Part shown: positions 5,688 through 7,908 of the stretch, piece after piece
Position numbering within the stretch: position 1 is the first letter of the stretch
Layout: each line of letters begins with the position of its first letter
Assembly (NCBI GenBank): GCA_030609125.1
Contig: JAUWCW010000082.1
Span: forward strand, 1-7,908
Direction of reading: 5' to 3'
Length of the DNA: 7,908 bases
Source: JAUWCW01 sp030609125 [NCBI: Candidatus Rokuibacteriota bacterium]
GTDB taxonomy: Bacteria > JAUVQV01
Notes under the pieces: model-generated
What the model saw: only the letters and a program-made list of their open reading frames with translations
Database searches by the model: none
What the model was told of the DNA's origin: nothing
Made by a program: the position numbers and the translations under genes

Positions 5688-6773
5688 ATGCCCTTTTCCC
5701 GGGAAAGAGAAAAGATAGATCGCATCGACCGTCAGCTCGTGACCCTGCTGAACCGGCGGGCCTCCCTGGCCGGAAAGATCGGTGAGATCAAGAAGAAGAA
5801 GGGTCTTGACGTATACGACCCCTCACGGGAGGAGGCCATCCTTGCCATGCTCGAGCGCGAAAGCCCCGGCCCCTTCCCTCCCGACTCCCTCACCGCAATT
5901 TTCCGGGAGATCTTTGCAGCTTCCCGGCATCTCGAGGAACCGCTCTCGATTGCCTACCTGGGTCCCCAGGCCACCTTCACCCACCAGGCGTGCCGCCGGG
6001 CCTTCGGCGCCTCTTCCCGCTACGTGCCGAAAAAGAGCATTCGCGAGGTCTTCGACGCCGTGGAGCGGGAGGAATGCTCCAAGGGGGTCGTCCCCGTCGA
6101 GAACTCCACGGAGGGCATCGTCAACCACACTCTCGACATGTTTCTCGAATCGTCCCTGAAGATTTACGGGGAGGTGATCCTCCTCGTTTCCCATCATCTC
6201 CTTTCCCTCTCGGCGAGGATGAAGGACATCCACGTTCTCTACTCCCACCCTCAGGCCCTCTCACAGTGCCAGGAGTGGCTCGGCGAGCACTTGCCCGACG
6301 TGCCTCTCCACGAGGTCTCAAGCACCGCCGAGGCGGCCCGCCTGGCCGCAAAGGACCCACACGGCGCCGCCATCGCCAGCCGCCTCGCCGGCGAGCTCTA
6401 CGGCCTGCGCGCGGCGCGAAGGAAAATCGAGGACCGTCACGACAACGTGACGCGCTTTCTCGTGATCAGCCGCGAGCCCAAGGCCCCGACCGGGCGCGGC
6501 CGCGACAAGACCTCCATCATGTTCTCCATCAAGGATCGCGTGGGGGCCCTGAGAGACATCCTGCTGATCTTCTCCCGGGGCAAGGTCAACCTGACACGGA
6601 TCGAATCACGCCCTTCCCGCAAGAAGGCCTGGGACTATGTCTTTTTTGTCGATTTCGAAGGTCACATCGACGATCCCCGGATCCGGAAGGTCGTCGACCT
6701 TATCCGCGGGGAGTGCACCCTCCTCAAGGTTCTGGGCTCCTATCCCGCGGACAGAAAGACATCCGGCCGCTAG
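5688..6773 (+). CDS. pheA: Bifunctional chorismate mutase/prephenate dehydratase (P-protein)
   Basis: A 361-residue enzyme that converts chorismate to prephenate and then to phenylpyruvate, the committed route to phenylalanine. Domain 1 (about 1-85) is an AroQ-type chorismate mutase helix bundle with Arg7, Arg24, Lys35 and D44-x2-R47-E48 in the places of the known active-site residues. Domain 2 (about 86-262) is the dehydratase, with YLGPQATFTHQA at 90-101, VPVENSTEGIVNHTLD at 135-150, SHPQAL at 186-191 and the catalytic NVTRF at 253-257. Domain 3 (about 275-350) is an ACT regulatory domain with GALRD at 286-290 and the ESRP phenylalanine-binding motif at 306-309, so feedback inhibition by phenylalanine is expected. 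The ATG has AAGGAG at 7 nt spacing. It is first in an operon with the aminotransferase 12 bases downstream. Architecture and length match the family throughout. Confidence 0.96.
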   Translation: MPFSREREKIDRIDRQLVTLLNRRASLAGKIGEIKKKKGLDVYDPSREEAILAMLERESPGPFPPDSLTAIFREIFAASRHLEEPLSIAYLGPQATFTHQACRRAFGASSRYVPKKSIREVFDAVEREECSKGVVPVENSTEGIVNHTLDMFLESSLKIYGEVILLVSHHLLSLSARMKDIHVLYSHPQALSQCQEWLGEHLPDVPLHEVSSTAEAARLAAKDPHGAAIASRLAGELYGLRAARRKIEDRHDNVTRFLVISREPKAPTGRGRDKTSIMFSIKDRVGALRDILLIFSRGKVNLTRIESRPSRKKAWDYVFFVDFEGHIDDPRIRKVVDLIRGECTLLKVLGSYPADRKTSGR

Positions 6774-6785
6774 AGAGGTACATTC

Positions 6786-7877
6786 ATGAAGAATCTCGTG
6801 CCGCCCCATATTCAGGCCATCAAGCCCTACGAGCCGGGCAAGCCCATCTCGGAACTTGAGCGCGAGTTGGGGATCCCGTCCTCGGTCAAGCTCGCCTCCA
6901 ATGAAAACCCCCTCGGTCCCTCCTCCAAAGCGGTGCGGGCCATGAGGGCCTGCCTCAAGGAGGTGAACCGTTACCCTGACGGCGGGGGCTTCGAGCTCAC
7001 CCGCGCCCTGTCGCGCAAGTTCGACATGCCGGCCGAATCCATCCTCCTCGGCAACGGGTCGAACGAACTCATAGAGATCATCGTCAGGACGTTCCTCCGT
7101 CCAGGCGAAGAGGTGGTCTCGGCCCGGGGAGCGTTCATCGTCTACCTGCTTGTCACGCAGGCCGCGGGAGGAAAGAACGTCGTCGTTCCCATGAAGGAGG
7201 ACACTCACGACCTTCCCGCGATGGCAACGGCCGTTACGGAACGCACACGCCTTGTTTTCATAGCCAACCCGAACAACCCGACGGGAACGTGGGTGACCCG
7301 CACCGCCGTGGACCGCTTCCTGCGCTCCATCCCGGCTCACGTCACCGTCGTCATGGACGAGGCCTACCATGAGTACGTCTCACGGCGGAGCGTCCCCGAT
7401 ACGCTGGGCTACATCCGGGAAGGCCGGCCCGTCATTTCCCTGAGGACCTTCTCCAAGGCCTACGGCCTGGCGGGGCTCCGCATAGGCTATCTCTTCGGAC
7501 CGCCCAGGCACGTAGCCGAAATGAACAAGGTGCGCCAGCCCTTCAACACCAACAGCCTGGCCCAGGCGGCGGCCGTGGCTGCCCTCGACGACGAGCGCCA
7601 CCTTCGCCGGGTCGTGCGGGTCAACCGCCGGGAGAAGCGCCTCCTCGAAGAGGAGCTCGGCAAGCTGGGTCTGCCCACGCTGCCGTCGGAGGCCAACTTT
7701 CTCCTCGTCCAGGTGGGCCGTGACGGCGGTGAAGTCTACCAGGAGCTCCTGCGCAAAGGGGTCATCACGCGCCCGATGGGTGGCTACGGCTATCCCCATC
7801 ATCTCAGGGTGACCGTCGGCACACCGGACGAGAACAGGATTTTTCTGGAAACAATCCGCGAAGTCCTGCAGCCCTGA
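6786..7877 (+). CDS. hisC: Histidinol-phosphate/aromatic aminotransferase (HisC family)
   Basis: A 363-residue PLP-dependent fold-type I aminotransferase. It shows SNENPLGPS at 39-47, RYPDG at 62-66, LGNGSNELIE at 88-97 (PLP phosphate loop), NPNNPTGTW at 161-169, DEAYHEYV at 191-198 and SKAYGLAGLRIGY at 223-235, with Lys224 forming the Schiff base and Arg232 nearby. Near the C terminus, SEANFLLV and RVTVGT with Arg341 bind the substrate carboxylate. HisC enzymes transaminate histidinol phosphate and imidazole-acetol phosphate; several also accept aromatic keto acids. Position right behind pheA, with no other his gene in view, suggests it aminates phenylpyruvate or prephenate here. The GAGAGG site is 7 nt before the ATG, and the 12-base gap to pheA implies co-transcription. 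The protein is full length. Family call is firm; substrate is inferred. Confidence 0.92.
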   Translation: MKNLVPPHIQAIKPYEPGKPISELERELGIPSSVKLASNENPLGPSSKAVRAMRACLKEVNRYPDGGGFELTRALSRKFDMPAESILLGNGSNELIEIIVRTFLRPGEEVVSARGAFIVYLLVTQAAGGKNVVVPMKEDTHDLPAMATAVTERTRLVFIANPNNPTGTWVTRTAVDRFLRSIPAHVTVVMDEAYHEYVSRRSVPDTLGYIREGRPVISLRTFSKAYGLAGLRIGYLFGPPRHVAEMNKVRQPFNTNSLAQAAAVAALDDERHLRRVVRVNRREKRLLEEELGKLGLPTLPSEANFLLVQVGRDGGEVYQELLRKGVITRPMGGYGYPHHLRVTVGTPDENRIFLETIREVLQP

Positions 7878-7908
7878 CGCGCGGGCCTCTCCGCGACGGA
7901 CTGGACCC

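Noticed and set aside
5990-6859. 289-codon plus-strand open frame overlapping pheA
   Set aside because: It is Arg/Pro-rich and out of frame within the dehydratase and ACT domains, which are intact in the main frame.

Overview
The window looks like chromosome from a GC-rich Gram-negative bacterium. Two ADP-heptose-type glycosyltransferases (GT9) with a nucleotide-sugar epimerase point to LPS core synthesis. A UGA-containing HesB/IscA-like gene and a P-protein/HisC pair are combinations I associate with Desulfobacterota (the former Deltaproteobacteria). The taxonomic call is inference from gene content, not from any marker gene.

Layout. Minus strand, 446 to the left edge: the N-terminal part of a GT4 glycosyltransferase with a GTG start and its own good sigma70-type promoter (548-520). 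Positions 556-739: a gene-free, about 184-bp imperfect palindrome with matching ends, probably a small non-autonomous mobile repeat, lying just past the stop of the next operon. Minus strand, 4027 down to 752: a tightly overlapping four-gene operon of NAD-dependent sugar epimerase, a 60-residue Trm112-like zinc-ribbon protein, a GT9 transferase and a WaaF-like GT9 heptosyltransferase. Adjacent genes overlap by one to four bases. The first GT9 has no ordinary start codon at the expected place; an ATA sits exactly where an ATGA stop/start overlap would be expected.

Plus strand, 4222-4530: a 102-residue HesB/IscA-like protein whose codon 33 is an in-frame TGA. The family reading continues past this TGA to a Gly-rich Cys-Cys C terminus, and a 6-bp hairpin with a G-containing loop follows at SECIS distance. 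I read this as a selenoprotein, with selenocysteine replacing the first conserved iron-sulfur ligand. Standard gene calling would miss it. Minus strand, 5619-4534: a second GT4 glycosyltransferase, converging on the selenoprotein gene with three bases between them.

Plus strand, 5688-7877: pheA (chorismate mutase/prephenate dehydratase with an ACT domain), then after 12 bases a HisC-family aminotransferase. As a pair they probably make phenylalanine, with the aminotransferase perhaps acting on phenylpyruvate or prephenate as well as, or instead of, imidazole-acetol phosphate. The left two thirds of the window is therefore a surface-polysaccharide locus interrupted by the selenoprotein gene, and the right third begins an aromatic amino-acid operon. 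The last 31 bases (7878-7908) hold nothing I can identify.
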